Source of the DNA: Desulfobulbus propionicus
GTDB lineage: Bacteria; Desulfobacterota; Desulfobulbia; Desulfobulbales; Desulfobulbaceae
Assembly (NCBI GenBank): GCA_002746685.1
Contig: PDQK01000037.1
Span: 1 to 45,870 of the forward strand
Reading direction: 5' to 3'
DNA length: 45,870 bases
The notes under the pieces were generated by a model. That model was not told the DNA's origin and made no database searches. It saw nothing but the letters and a program-made list of their open reading frames with translations. Within the stretch, counting starts at the first letter, position 1, and each line of letters begins with the position of its first letter. The position numbers and the translations under genes were made by a program. Shown here in pieces: positions 26,513 through 35,847 of the stretch.

Positions 26513-27934
26513 TTACAGGCTGATCCCGGCTACCTTGGTATCCAGGTATTCAACAAGGCCCTCCCGTGCTCCTTCTCTGCCCAGTCCACTCTCTTTAACC
26601 CCGCCAAAAGGTACTGCCGCGCTGGTAGGGTTGATGTCATTGATCCCCACCATACCAAACTTGAGCTGTTCAAAGGTGCGCAACGCTTTGCTCATATTGT
26701 TGGTGTACACATAAGCTGCAAGCCCGTAACTGGTATCGTTTGCCATGGAGATAATGTTGTCGTCATCATCAAAGGCGATGACTGCAGCCACCGGACCAAA
26801 GGTTTCTTCCCGGTAAATCAGCATGTCCTGTGTGACGTTGCCCAGCAGGGTGGGAGCGTAGAAATGCCCCTGATCAAGTCCATTTTCCATCAGCCGTTTG
26901 CCACCACAAATCAGCTCCGCACCCTTGGCGAGTGCATCCTCAACCTGGTGTGTAACTTTCTCAAGCGCTTTTTCATTGACCAACGGGCCAATGGAAACCC
27001 CTTCTGTCAAGCCGTTCCCCGCTTTCATTTTGCCAATACGAGCTGCAAAGGTTGCAAGAAAAGAGGAGAGAACATTTTTATGTACGTAGATGCGGTTAGG
27101 GCAGATACAGGCCTGCCCGGTATTGAGAAACTTCACCAGTGCTGCGCCCTTGGCTGCGTGCACTGGATCAGCATCGTCATATACAATAAAGGGTGCATGA
27201 CCACCCAACTCCATGGACACCCTTTTGAGCTGTGGCGCTGCATCTCTTGCCAGCTGCTTGCCAATAGAGGTGGAGCCGGTAAAGGTAAGCTTACGCACTG
27301 CAGGGTGGGTGCATAACAGTTTTCCTACTGGTGCCGGGGTTTGGGTCGTCACTAAATTGACTACTCCTGGAGGGATGCCTGCCTCTGCAAAAATTTCAAA
27401 TAATGCTATGGCGCATAACGGGGTGGCCTCAGCAGGTTTGAGCACCACTGTACAGCCGGCAGCCAGGGCTGGAGCAACCTTGCGGGTCACCATAGAGACA
27501 GGGTAGTTCCACGGCGTTATAGCCCCAACCACTCCAACAGGCTGATGCTGCACCATGAACCGGTGCCTTGGTCTTGCCGAAGGAATGGTCGTCCCATATA
27601 TCCGCTTAGCCTCTTCTGCAAACCAGAGCAGGAAATCTGCCCCATACTGTACTTCAATGGTTGCAGCCTTCAGCGGTTTGCCCTGTTCTTTGGTCATCAG
27701 CTCTGCCAGTTGCTGCTTTCTTTCGATCATAAGCTGGTAGGCTTTATACAGCAATGCTGAGCGCTGGTAAGCTGTGGTTTGTGACCACGAACGGAATGCC
27801 TGTTCCGCTGCATTGATGGCCATGGTCACCTGTTCCTCTCCTCCATCATAGGCTTCACCAATCTGCTCTCCGTTGGCAGGGTTGGTAACCGCAAATACGT
27901 TTTCTGTGGTGATCCATTTTCCATCAATGTACAT
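26513..27934 (-). CDS. gabD: NAD(P)-dependent succinate-semialdehyde dehydrogenase (aldehyde dehydrogenase family)
   Basis: This 473-residue aldehyde dehydrogenase has PWNYPVSMVTRKVAPALAAG (cofactor site), FTGSTSIGKQLA, catalytic Glu in MELGGHAPF and catalytic Cys in NTGQACICPNR, closing with FGGVKESGLGREG. This combination is closest to GabD, which oxidises succinate semialdehyde to succinate. No gabT or gabP lies nearby, so the physiological substrate could be another short semialdehyde. Length and motifs are normal. Confidence 0.92.
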   Translation of the reverse strand: MYIDGKWITTENVFAVTNPANGEQIGEAYDGGEEQVTMAINAAEQAFRSWSQTTAYQRSALLYKAYQLMIERKQQLAELMTKEQGKPLKAATIEVQYGADFLLWFAEEAKRIYGTTIPSARPRHRFMVQHQPVGVVGAITPWNYPVSMVTRKVAPALAAGCTVVLKPAEATPLCAIALFEIFAEAGIPPGVVNLVTTQTPAPVGKLLCTHPAVRKLTFTGSTSIGKQLARDAAPQLKRVSMELGGHAPFIVYDDADPVHAAKGAALVKFLNTGQACICPNRIYVHKNVLSSFLATFAARIGKMKAGNGLTEGVSIGPLVNEKALEKVTHQVEDALAKGAELICGGKRLMENGLDQGHFYAPTLLGNVTQDMLIYREETFGPVAAVIAFDDDDNIISMANDTSYGLAAYVYTNNMSKALRTFEQLKFGMVGINDINPTSAAVPFGGVKESGLGREGAREGLVEYLDTKVAGISL

Positions 27935-28153
27935 GGTACGGCCTCCTACCTGCAGTAGTCAGATGAGGTTGATAAGGAGTTGCAGCAAGATGCTCTGCAA
28001 CACCGCTTGTTGACACGTTTTTTTACTTTGGCATAGTGTACAGGGATTGGACGGTTATCACCACTTTCCTGCTGTATTTTTCGATCGTATTTGCCGAGGA
28101 ATATTGTTTTGGCACGCCAGAAAGCCTTTCAAAAAACGGCTAACAAGGCCATG

Positions 28154-29953
28154 CTAAGTGTGGTCATCTGGTTTTTCCTTCCAGTCAGGTCGCAGGTGCA
28201 GTTCAGTCAACTGTTTGCGTTGTACTGGAGCTGGTGCTTCGGTCAGGAGGCAGGTCGCTCTTTGGGTTTTAGGAAAGGCAATAACTTCCCTGATAGAGCT
28301 TGCTCCAGTGAGCAGCATGATCAGTCGGTCAACCCCAAAAGCGATTCCACCGTGAGGAGGAGCACCATAGGTGAGTGCTTTGAGCAGGAAACCAAATTTT
28401 TCCTGAGCTTCTTCCTCATCAATGCCAAGCGCTTTGAACACCTTTTCCTGAACCGCCGGGGTGTGGATACGGATGGAACCACCACCGATTTCATTACCAT
28501 TGAGCACCAGGTCATAGGCCCTGCTTTTCACCTCGCCGGGATTGGATTCCAGCATGTCCAGGTGTTCATCAAACGGTGCCGTAAATGGATGGTGCACTGC
28601 GGTGTAGCGTTTGGCTTCATCATCGTATTCAAACATGGGGAAGTCGGTGACCCACAGAAAATCATACGTTCCTTCTTCGATGAGTTCCAATCGTCTGCCC
28701 AGCTCCAGGCGCAGCTCAGCCAGCACCTGATGTACAGTGGAGAGCTTATCTGCCCCAAACAGAATCAAATCGCCTGGTTCAGCTCCAAGGGCTTCGCCCA
28801 TGCCCTTGATTTCATCAGCGCTGAAAAATTTGGTGATGGGCGACTGCCACTCATCTTCTTTGATTTTAATCCAGGCCATACCTCGGGCACCAAATCGACC
28901 AGCATATTCAGTAAGGTCATCCAGATCCTTACGGGAGAAATTGGCACAGCCCTTGGCATTTATAGCCTTAACCGCTCCGCCTTTTTCAATCACAGAGTTA
29001 AATACCTTAAACCCGCAACCACTTAGTGTTTCGGTCAGGTCAACCAGTTCAAAGCCGAACCGGGTATCTGGTCGGTCAGTACCAAAACGCTGCATGGCCT
29101 CGTCATAGCTCATGCGTTTGATGGGCAGGGGCAAGTCCACATCAATGGTCGCTTTAAACAACGAGGAAACCATACCTTCAACAATGGAGATGATTTCTTC
29201 CTCATCAACAAAGCTGAGCTCCATATCGATCTGGGTAAATTCCGGCTGTCGGTCGGCACGTAAATCCTCATCACGGAAACATTTGACGATTTGGTAATAC
29301 CTGTCCATCCCAGACATCATGAGGATTTGTTTGAATAGCTGTGGAGACTGGGGCAGCGCAAAGAATTTCCCACTACTTACTCGGCTGGGAACAAGATAAT
29401 CCCGTGCTCCTTCTGGGGTGGAGCGGGTGAGCATGGGGGTCTCAATCTCAAGGAAGTTATTCTCATTGAGATAGTTACGCACATTTTGGAGTGCCTGATG
29501 GCGGAGGATTAAGTTACCTGCCACTTCAGGGCGGCGTAAATCAAGATACCGGTACTGGAGGCGCAGGTTATCAGACACCTCGGTGTCCTCATCCAGTGGG
29601 AAAGGTGGTGTCTCACTGGTGTTAAGGATACGCAGTTCATTCACCAGGATTTCAATGGAGCCTGTTTTTAACTTGGGATTCTCCATGTCGTCAGGGCGTT
29701 TTTCGACCTTACCTTTCACTGCCAGCACCCACTCATTGCGGAGTTGATGGGCCTTGGCGTGGACATCCTTGTTCACCTCAGGGTTGAAAACGATTTGGGT
29801 GATGCCCCAGCGATCCCGCAGGTCAATGAAGATAACGCCACCGTGATCACGGCGACGGAGCACCCAACCCATGAGGGTTACTTCCTGGCCCAGATGTTGG
29901 GCGTCTAAATCATTACAGTTATGTGTTCGCCGTAGCGATCCCATGGATTCCAT
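28154..29953 (-). CDS. aspS: Aspartyl-tRNA synthetase, bacterial type
   Basis: This 599-residue class II synthetase has an N-terminal OB anticodon domain (TLMGWVLRRRDHGGVIFIDL), motif 2 (YYQIVKCFRDEDLRADRQPE), the bacterial GAD insertion, and motif 3 (GIAFGVDRLIMLL). The start at ATG 29953 is set by GGAG; the frame is open five codons further, with TTG. The anticodon domain reads RRRDHGG where E. coli has RRRDLGS. A His here is a mark of non-discriminating enzymes that also charge tRNA-Asn, so the organism may use GatCAB to make Asn-tRNA. It lies downstream of hisS. Confidence 0.97.
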   Translation of the reverse strand: MESMGSLRRTHNCNDLDAQHLGQEVTLMGWVLRRRDHGGVIFIDLRDRWGITQIVFNPEVNKDVHAKAHQLRNEWVLAVKGKVEKRPDDMENPKLKTGSIEILVNELRILNTSETPPFPLDEDTEVSDNLRLQYRYLDLRRPEVAGNLILRHQALQNVRNYLNENNFLEIETPMLTRSTPEGARDYLVPSRVSSGKFFALPQSPQLFKQILMMSGMDRYYQIVKCFRDEDLRADRQPEFTQIDMELSFVDEEEIISIVEGMVSSLFKATIDVDLPLPIKRMSYDEAMQRFGTDRPDTRFGFELVDLTETLSGCGFKVFNSVIEKGGAVKAINAKGCANFSRKDLDDLTEYAGRFGARGMAWIKIKEDEWQSPITKFFSADEIKGMGEALGAEPGDLILFGADKLSTVHQVLAELRLELGRRLELIEEGTYDFLWVTDFPMFEYDDEAKRYTAVHHPFTAPFDEHLDMLESNPGEVKSRAYDLVLNGNEIGGGSIRIHTPAVQEKVFKALGIDEEEAQEKFGFLLKALTYGAPPHGGIAFGVDRLIMLLTGASSIREVIAFPKTQRATCLLTEAPAPVQRKQLTELHLRPDWKEKPDDHT

Positions 29954-30052
29954 AGTGTTCTCCAACAATTGGTGCTTGATGCACCAGCTTTAAAAAAATG
30001 AGCGCCTGCTTAAGGGGTGTTGTTTGTATTGGCTGGCGCGAAAGGGTCTGTC

Positions 30053-31318
30053 TCAGTCGTTGAGTAAAATTGCCAGGTTGTGGCTCTGCTGGTCAAGTTC
30101 TCCTGTTACAGCAAAGGGTTGCTGCTCCTGGGTTTGCATGTTGCGCAGCACCGCTTCACCGCTTTCCAGCTCATTGTCGCCAATCAGGAGGCTATATCTG
30201 CTGTTCACCCGGTTTGCCTGTTTCATTTGTGCTTTGAGGCTGCGACCGCTGTAGTCCATGGCAGCCTTGATACCCTGGAGCCGGAGCTTATGGGTGAGTT
30301 GGGCGCATTGTTTAATGGCATTCTCACCAAGGGCAACCAGAAAGATGTCAGTGGTTTGCGTGGGCAGTTCAGCGTGCTCGTTTTGTTCCATGAGCAGTGC
30401 GATACGCTCCATGCCCATTGCAAAACCGATTCCCGGCAGGGCTGGACCCCCCAGTTGCTCAATCAACCCGTCATAGCGGCCACCGGCTCCAACAGCTGCC
30501 TGAGCTCCAAGGTCACCGGTCAGAAATTCAAAGGTGGTCTGGGTGTAGTAATCGAGGCCGCGAACCATGAAACGGTTGAGGGTGTAAGCAACCCCCAGCG
30601 CATCAAGGTTTTGGCGAACCTGGCCAAAATGCTCCTCGCAGTTTGCGCACAACATGTCCAGCAGCGAAGGGGCATCAGCAGCAATGGCCCTACAGGTTGT
30701 TTTTTTACAATCCAGTACCCGCAACGGGTTGGTGTGGGTGCGGCGCTTACAGTCATCACAGAGTTGCTCCTGCTGTTCTTCAAGAAAGGCAACCAGTTGT
30801 TTGCGATAAGGCGGTCTGCACACAGGACACCCTAAAGAGTTGATTTCAAGGCTGGTGGTAATGCCCAATTCATGTAAAAGCATCTGCCCCATGGCAATGA
30901 GTTCTGCGTCAATCTGGGGCTCTTGCGCACCGATAATCTCAACATCTAATTGGTGAAACTGGCGCTGACGACCTTTTTGCGGACGCTCATGGCGAAACAT
31001 GGGGCCGATGGTGAACAGCCGCTGCACCGGTTGCTGCACGTGCATGCCATTTTCAATAAAGGCGCGCATGATGGAGGCGGTTGCCTCAGGGCGCATGGTG
31101 ATGGACTTGTCGGTAAAGGTGTACATCTCCTTTTCAACCACATCAGTGGCTTCACCGATGGAGCGGACAAAGAGCTCGGTTTTTTCCATCAGTGGTACAC
31201 GGATCTCCCGCATCCCAAACCGCTGGAATATATCGCGAGCTGTTTGTTCAATATGCTGCCATAAGAGCGCCTTTTCCGGCAGAATATCCTTAAAGCCGTT
31301 TATTGCCTGAATTTTCAA
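30053..31318 (-). CDS. hisS: Histidyl-tRNA synthetase
   Basis: This 421-residue class II synthetase has motif 1 near GMREIRVPLMEKTELFVRSI, motif 2 FRHERPQKGRQRQFHQLDVE, histidine-binding motifs GLDYYTQTTFEF and AAVGAGGRYDGL, motif 3 GIGFAMGMERI, and a C-terminal anticodon domain. It is followed 100 bases later by aspS on the same strand, a common pairing in bacteria. Confidence 0.98.
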   Translation of the reverse strand: MKIQAINGFKDILPEKALLWQHIEQTARDIFQRFGMREIRVPLMEKTELFVRSIGEATDVVEKEMYTFTDKSITMRPEATASIMRAFIENGMHVQQPVQRLFTIGPMFRHERPQKGRQRQFHQLDVEIIGAQEPQIDAELIAMGQMLLHELGITTSLEINSLGCPVCRPPYRKQLVAFLEEQQEQLCDDCKRRTHTNPLRVLDCKKTTCRAIAADAPSLLDMLCANCEEHFGQVRQNLDALGVAYTLNRFMVRGLDYYTQTTFEFLTGDLGAQAAVGAGGRYDGLIEQLGGPALPGIGFAMGMERIALLMEQNEHAELPTQTTDIFLVALGENAIKQCAQLTHKLRLQGIKAAMDYSGRSLKAQMKQANRVNSRYSLLIGDNELESGEAVLRNMQTQEQQPFAVTGELDQQSHNLAILLND

Positions 31319-31644
31319 AAAAAACTCCGTGGACTCAGTAAAATTTGGTGGGGGTGGGACAGAAAAGAACTGTACTCGTATCCAATGTGATCCAAAAAAA
31401 TAAAAAATCTAACTGCAAAATCAATGAAAAGTCAAGCCGGTGTGGCACATTTTTGCTAAAAATGCTAGTATACTTTCTTGCTGTTCAATATTTGGAGTTG
31501 ACGTTTCAGGGGATTTGGGATGTATGCTCTTTTCTTCTTGATCATAATTCCAGATGCTCTTGATAACAGGTTACATTCTATGGTAGGGACACTGGCGGCC
31601 TTGGGCTGCAACTCTATCCTTTTTATCAAACCAAGAGAAAATAG
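31319..31644. promoter_or_regulatory. Divergent intergenic region with an extended -10 promoter candidate
   Basis: This region separates hisS (minus) from the FMN oxidoreductase (plus). At 31463-31471 the words TGC and TAGTAT form an extended -10 element on the plus strand; 17 bases upstream the -35 (TGGCAC) is poor. A 72-codon frame at 31345 has no ribosome site and no family look. Nothing else is seen. Confidence 0.35.
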
Positions 31645-32631
31645 ATGAAATTACCCGAATTAAAGATTGGCTCTTTTATTGCCAAAATTCCCATTGTTCA
31701 AGGTGGGATGTCGATACGTGTTTCTACTGCTGATCTGGCTATCCCTGTCGCTGAATGTGGCGGTATTGGAACCATTGGTGGCTCAGGGATTCCAGTTGAA
31801 GAACTCCAGCAGGATATTCGTAAGGCTAAAAATGCCACTGATGGTATCATTGCCGTCAATATTATGTATGCGATGAAGGATTTTTATGAGCTTGTCATGG
31901 GATCCATCGAAGCAGGTGCTGATATGATCGTGACGGGTGCCGGTTTTTCCCGTGATATTTTCAAGATTGGCAAAAACTATAATATTCCCGTCGTTTCCAT
32001 CGTGTCTTCACCAAAACTTGCCAAGCTGGCTGAACGACTGGGAGCATCTGCAGTGATTGCAGAAGCCTCCGAGGCTGGCGGTCACCTGGGAACCGATAAA
32101 AAACTGCGTGACATGTTTCCTGCCATTCGTGAAGCTGTTTCCAAGGTGCCGCTTATTGCTGCCGGCGGGATCACCAATGGTAAAGAGATGGCTGAGATGA
32201 TGGGGAAATATGGTGCTGACGGCATCCAGATCGCTTCTCGTTTTGTGCTCAGTAAAGAATGCTCTGTTTCCCAGGCTTTCAAGAACGCCTTTTTAGGAGC
32301 TGAAAAGGACGATATCGTGCTGGTGAAATCACCCGTTGGCATGACTGGGCGGGCAGTGGAAACCCCTTTCATCAAAAAGATGGCCCAGGGGGAAGACGTT
32401 TCAGCCAAGCAATGCAAGTATAAGTGTTTGAAAAAATGCGATTATAAGTATTGTATCAGCGAACGACTGCGTGCCTCTTGCGAAGGTGATATTGAAAATG
32501 GGTTGGTTTTCTCTGGCTCCAATACCTACAAGATGAAGGAAATTTTATCTGTAAAGGAGATTTTTGATCGTTTTGTTACTGCTGCTGAGGCGGTGTATAA
32601 AGAAAACGTGAAAAAGCCTGAGCCTGCATAA
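31645..32631 (+). CDS. FMN-dependent nitronate monooxygenase/enoyl reductase-like oxidoreductase
   Basis: This 328-residue TIM-barrel flavoprotein of the NMO/FabK group has PIVQGGMSIRVSTADLAI and GGIGTIGG at the N-terminus, AEASEAGGHLG (FMN and active His region), IAAGGITNG and ADGIQIASRFV. The C-terminal part carries a cysteine cluster KQCKYKCLKKCDYKYC followed by another Cys, as in anaerobe-type members, perhaps a metal or structural site. Nitronate oxidation or enoyl-ACP reduction are both possible; no fab genes are adjacent. Confidence 0.88.
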   Translation: MKLPELKIGSFIAKIPIVQGGMSIRVSTADLAIPVAECGGIGTIGGSGIPVEELQQDIRKAKNATDGIIAVNIMYAMKDFYELVMGSIEAGADMIVTGAGFSRDIFKIGKNYNIPVVSIVSSPKLAKLAERLGASAVIAEASEAGGHLGTDKKLRDMFPAIREAVSKVPLIAAGGITNGKEMAEMMGKYGADGIQIASRFVLSKECSVSQAFKNAFLGAEKDDIVLVKSPVGMTGRAVETPFIKKMAQGEDVSAKQCKYKCLKKCDYKYCISERLRASCEGDIENGLVFSGSNTYKMKEILSVKEIFDRFVTAAEAVYKENVKKPEPA

Positions 32632-32663
32632 CCTGTTTTCTGTTTGACTGGAAGTCTAAGCAA

Positions 32664-34043
32664 ATGGATACCGACGCTACAGTGGAGCCCAAAGGGGATG
32701 AGCAGTTGCAAAATGCGTTGATCATCCCCCCGTCCCAGCATCCTATACATGAATCCCTGCTTGACCGGGAGGCCTTAAAGGTCCTGTATCGTTTGCGCGA
32801 TGCAGGGTTTAAAGGCTATCTCGTTGGTGGTGGGGTGCGTGATCTCTACCTTGGTAAGCAGCCCAAGGATTTTGATATCTCCACCGATGCCAGGCCTGGG
32901 CAGTTGCGCAAACTGTTTCGGAATAGCCGTACCATTGGACGCCGATTTCGATTGGTCCAGGTCTTTTTTCGCGGCAATAAAATTATCGAGGTTTCCACCC
33001 TTCGCTCCCAGAGTGAGCATGACCTCAACGGGCCAGACCAGGTACTCCCCCATAACAACACCTTTGGCACCCTGGAAGAAGATGCCTTTCGCCGGGATCT
33101 AACCATAAATGCATTGTTTTACGAGGTCGAGACCAACACCATCATTGACTACGTCGGTGGTGTCCGGGATTTAGATGATGGTGTTGTGAGAATGGTGGGT
33201 GAGCCTGGCCGCCGTTTTACCAGAGACCCTGTCCGCATGTTGCGGGCCATCCGTCATGCTGCCAGGAAAGGCTTTACCATTGAAGAACAGAGCTTTGCAG
33301 CCATTGAAGAACATGCAGAGAAGCTGCTTCTTTGTCCGTCTTCACGACTTCGAGATGAAGTCTTAAAAGATCTGCAATCTGGTGCCAGTAAGCCGTGGGC
33401 AGAGCTTTGTCTGAAAACACCTGTCTGGACAACTCTTTTTCCTTTTTATTCCAAGCTGCTGAGCGGTTCAGAACAGGAAACGGTAAGGGGAGAACTCATA
33501 GGTCTGTTGGGTGTGTTGGACAGGTTGTATCAAGCCCGCTCCTCCGGGCAACAGGTCAGTATCCCTGAGTACATGCTTTTCGCTACACTCCTGCTCCCCT
33601 GGGCTTCCAGAAAATTTAACCTGCTTGCTGGCCCAGCAAGGGGGAAAGGGTACCATGTGCTGGTGAAAAAGATCAGGAGTGAGCTGGATAAGGCCATTGG
33701 TGAGCAGTTTAACATCAAGCGGATGGCAAAAGATGCGCTCACAACGTTGTTGATCAATCTGCCCACCTTCCATCAGGCGAGCCAGGGAGATGGCGTCCCC
33801 AAATGGCTCAAGCGCAAGAGCTATTATCGGGATTGTTCACGCTTTTACGGCCTGTACCGGGAAGCCTGTGGTGGAGGTCAGGTCGAACCCAGCTGGTTTG
33901 TGGCGGGCAAAAGAAACAGTGATGCGCCTGTCCAGCTAACTCATGGGAAACAGCGCAGGAAAGGCTCAGGATGGAGGGGCGTGAACCCGGCATTCAGCAG
34001 TAAAAAACAAGGCGTTTTCGGGTTACGTAACCGTGGCAAGTAA
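32664..34043 (+). CDS. pcnB: Poly(A) polymerase/tRNA nucleotidyltransferase family (PcnB-type)
   Basis: This 459-residue class II nucleotidyltransferase has YLVGGGVRDLYLGKQPKDFD, the catalytic DFDIST Asp pair, and IGRRFRLVQVFF, the PcnB-type signature. RDLTINALFY and RDPVRMLRAIRHAARKGF of the RNA-binding neck follow. The C-terminal 60 residues are very basic and low in complexity, as in PcnB. It probably adds poly(A) tails to RNA; CCA addition cannot be ruled out. Its stop overlaps the start of the next gene by 11 bases. Confidence 0.92.
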   Translation: MDTDATVEPKGDEQLQNALIIPPSQHPIHESLLDREALKVLYRLRDAGFKGYLVGGGVRDLYLGKQPKDFDISTDARPGQLRKLFRNSRTIGRRFRLVQVFFRGNKIIEVSTLRSQSEHDLNGPDQVLPHNNTFGTLEEDAFRRDLTINALFYEVETNTIIDYVGGVRDLDDGVVRMVGEPGRRFTRDPVRMLRAIRHAARKGFTIEEQSFAAIEEHAEKLLLCPSSRLRDEVLKDLQSGASKPWAELCLKTPVWTTLFPFYSKLLSGSEQETVRGELIGLLGVLDRLYQARSSGQQVSIPEYMLFATLLLPWASRKFNLLAGPARGKGYHVLVKKIRSELDKAIGEQFNIKRMAKDALTTLLINLPTFHQASQGDGVPKWLKRKSYYRDCSRFYGLYREACGGGQVEPSWFVAGKRNSDAPVQLTHGKQRRKGSGWRGVNPAFSSKKQGVFGLRNRGK

Positions 34044-34803
34044 GGTTATTCAGGATAAAAAAGAATCTGCCCTGCGGTTTCTGCTGTACAATATCCGCTA
34101 CGCAACTGGCAATGGCACGAACTTTCATCTTCCGTTTCCCTATGCTGGTTACCTCAGGCGCTCGGACAGTCAGCTGAAAAGAATTATGGGATTCATTGAT
34201 TCGGTTGCCCCTGACATTCTTGGCCTTGTTGAGGTGGATGGCGGTTCTTTTCGTACAGATCAGCAATGTCAGGCACGTCATATTGCCGATCACCTGGGCA
34301 TGTACCATGTGATTGAGACCAAGTATGCCTACGGTTCGATGGCCAAACGGATGCCGTTGTTTCGGGCCCAGGGAAATGCCATTCTTTCCAACACGGAGAT
34401 TATCAGTCACCGTTTTCACTACTTTGAAGAAGGGGTGAAGCGGCTTATTATTCAGGCCTGCATGGAGCGGGTGACTGTTTTTCTGGTCCACCTGTCTCTC
34501 ACCTTTCGCAATCGCCATTATCAGTTGGAACGGTTGTATCGTTTTATCCGCGAGGTGGATCGACCCTTGATTTTAGCTGGTGATTTCAATGTGTTGTGGG
34601 GCGAGCGAGAGTTGGACCTTTTTTTAGGAGCCACCGGGCTTGTCAGTGCTAATCCAGATAAACTTCCCTCCTTTCCAAGTCGATCTCCTAAAAGGGAACT
34701 GGACTTTATCTTACATAGTCCGGAACTGAAAGTGGTGAATTTTCAGATTCCAGCAGTTACCTTTTCCGATCATACGCCATTGATCTGTGACTTTGAATTG
34801 TAA
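34033..34803 (+). CDS. Endonuclease/exonuclease/phosphatase (EEP) family hydrolase
   Basis: This 256-residue EEP domain protein starts at GTG 34033, inside the end of pcnB. Motifs are LLYNIRYATG, DILGLVEVDGG (catalytic Glu), FLVHLSL, LAGDFNVLWG and the final TFSDHTPLICDF (catalytic His). No signal peptide or membrane anchor is present. The family includes nucleases and phosphodiesterases for lipids or nucleotides; coupling to pcnB hints at RNA or nucleotide work but does not prove it. Confidence 0.88.
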   Translation: MASKVIQDKKESALRFLLYNIRYATGNGTNFHLPFPYAGYLRRSDSQLKRIMGFIDSVAPDILGLVEVDGGSFRTDQQCQARHIADHLGMYHVIETKYAYGSMAKRMPLFRAQGNAILSNTEIISHRFHYFEEGVKRLIIQACMERVTVFLVHLSLTFRNRHYQLERLYRFIREVDRPLILAGDFNVLWGERELDLFLGATGLVSANPDKLPSFPSRSPKRELDFILHSPELKVVNFQIPAVTFSDHTPLICDFEL

Positions 34804-35561
34804 ATCTTTTGGCTTGGTAAAGCTATAATAGAGCCGTTTCTTCCTGTTGCTTGTTGCCCTTTTTGAACGGAGCGCCGGTACGAGAAAAACTCCACATTGC
34901 ACTTGGTGCAGATTCGGGTGATATCGATTTGCATCTCTGGCACCCCTGCATCAAGGAGCTGTTTCTTGCTGATGGCCCAGAAATCAAAAAAGTTTGCTTT
35001 CACCTGATATCCGTGCATCCATTGGGGGAGTTCCTCGCGGTAATGGATAAACTCTGCGCAGCATGGGCCTAAGGAAGGGCTGATGACAGCGGTCATATCT
35101 GTGGGTTTGCTCCCAAAATGAACCCTCATTGCACGAATGGTTTGCGCGATGATGTTCTGTACACTCCCTTTCCAACCACTATGTGCAGCACCGATGGAGC
35201 CTGTGACAGGATCATGGAAGAGCACAGCCTGGCAATCAGCCTGTTGGATGAGCAGCCCCACTCCTTTTTGAGCGGTAATCAGCGCATCGTAGCCTGGAAT
35301 CTCGTTTTGGCAGGCATCATCAATCACAATAACGTTATCCGAGTGTGTCTGGTGCACTGAACAAAGCGTGTCAATCCCCAACGCTTTTTGCACTGTATCC
35401 CGGTTCGCTAACACGTTGGCATCCGTGTCACCAACAGAAAAACTGAGATTGAGCGAATTATAAGGCGCGCTGCCTGAACCGCCATGGCGCGAGAACATTC
35501 CATGGGGCACAGATAAGAGGTCGCTAGTGTAGTACTGTGGTGAAAAATGGCGGGTAATCAC
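34770..35561 (-). CDS. pgeF: Peptidoglycan editing factor PgeF/YfiH (laccase-domain purine nucleoside phosphorylase family)
   Basis: The COG1496 signature is clear: MFSRHGGSGSAPYNSLNLSF, HQTHSDNV, QQADCQAVLF and AAHSGWKGSV, which give the His-Cys-His zinc site, and SPSLGPCCAEF. Relatives act on purine nucleosides or on wrongly built muropeptides. The frame extends to ATG 35594, but that codon lies within a terminator hairpin. GTG 35561, or a later codon before FSRHGG, is more likely the start. The 3' end overlaps the convergent EEP gene by 34 bases. Confidence 0.9.
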   Translation of the reverse strand: MITRHFSPQYYTSDLLSVPHGMFSRHGGSGSAPYNSLNLSFSVGDTDANVLANRDTVQKALGIDTLCSVHQTHSDNVIVIDDACQNEIPGYDALITAQKGVGLLIQQADCQAVLFHDPVTGSIGAAHSGWKGSVQNIIAQTIRAMRVHFGSKPTDMTAVISPSLGPCCAEFIHYREELPQWMHGYQVKANFFDFWAISKKQLLDAGVPEMQIDITRICTKCNVEFFSYRRSVQKGQQATGRNGSIIALPSQKIYNSKSQINGV

Positions 35562-35571
35562 AGCAATGAAA

Positions 35572-35610
35572 AAAGGGAAAGCTCCAGCGTGCACCGAAGA
35601 CTTTCCCTTT
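35572..35610 (-). terminator. Terminator upstream of pgeF
   Basis: On the minus strand a 10-bp perfect stem AAAGGGAAAG/CTTTCCCTTT with a 19-base loop runs into six T. It would end a transcript coming from the small unit at 35636-35743 or readthrough from clpA. Confidence 0.75.
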
Positions 35611-35635
35611 AGAGGTTGTAAGAATCAGCAATGGC

Positions 35636-35743
35636 CTAAAAATACGCCTCAAAAGTCAGGTACAACTGGTGCGCAGTTGCAACGGGGTTGATGCCAAGAG
35701 CCTGCAAGGCTGCCCTGTCATCATCCAGGTCATAGGGCTTCAT
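35636..35743 (-). CDS. Possible 35-residue small protein or sRNA-like unit
   Basis: A 35-codon frame (MKPYDLDDDRAALQAL, ending YLTFEAYF) is bounded by the clpA terminator upstream and a second terminator downstream. A promoter-like pair TTGACT/TAGGTT with 17-base spacing (35754-35782) points into it. The start codon lies about 4 bases from the expected transcript start, so it would be nearly leaderless. It may instead be a remnant of a longer gene's 3' end, or the DNA may encode a non-coding RNA of about 175 bases. No family is recognised. Confidence 0.3.
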   Translation of the reverse strand: MKPYDLDDDRAALQALGINPVATAHQLYLTFEAYF

Positions 35744-35753
35744 GTTCCAGTCA

Positions 35754-35782
35754 AACCTAGCTGGACAATGGAAGAAAGTCAA
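35754..35782 (-). promoter_or_regulatory. Sigma-70-like promoter between clpA and pgeF
   Basis: The -35 is TTGACT and the -10 is TAGGTT on the minus strand, with a 17-base spacer. The -35 is five of six to consensus, the -10 is poor. Confidence 0.35.
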
Positions 35783-35847
35783 CGGGTTAGGCAAGGAAGT
35801 AAAAAAAATGTACTTTGATGGGAGGAAGTTGAGGGGCTGAAAACAGC

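Noticed and set aside
26483..27316. Long open frame antisense to gabD
   Set aside because: It is covered by a well-supported aldehyde dehydrogenase on the other strand, and its translation has no domain look.
28010..28039. Promoter-like TTGACA/TAGTGT on the plus strand
   Set aside because: It points into the antisense of aspS with no plus-strand gene downstream, and the -10 is poor.
28091..29026. Long open frame antisense to aspS
   Set aside because: It is a shadow of the conserved aspS coding sequence; no ribosome site or family features are seen.
31443..31457. Sigma-54-like TGGCAC with TTGCT before the FMN oxidoreductase
   Set aside because: GG and GC are separated by 9 rather than 10 bases, a spacing that normally abolishes function.
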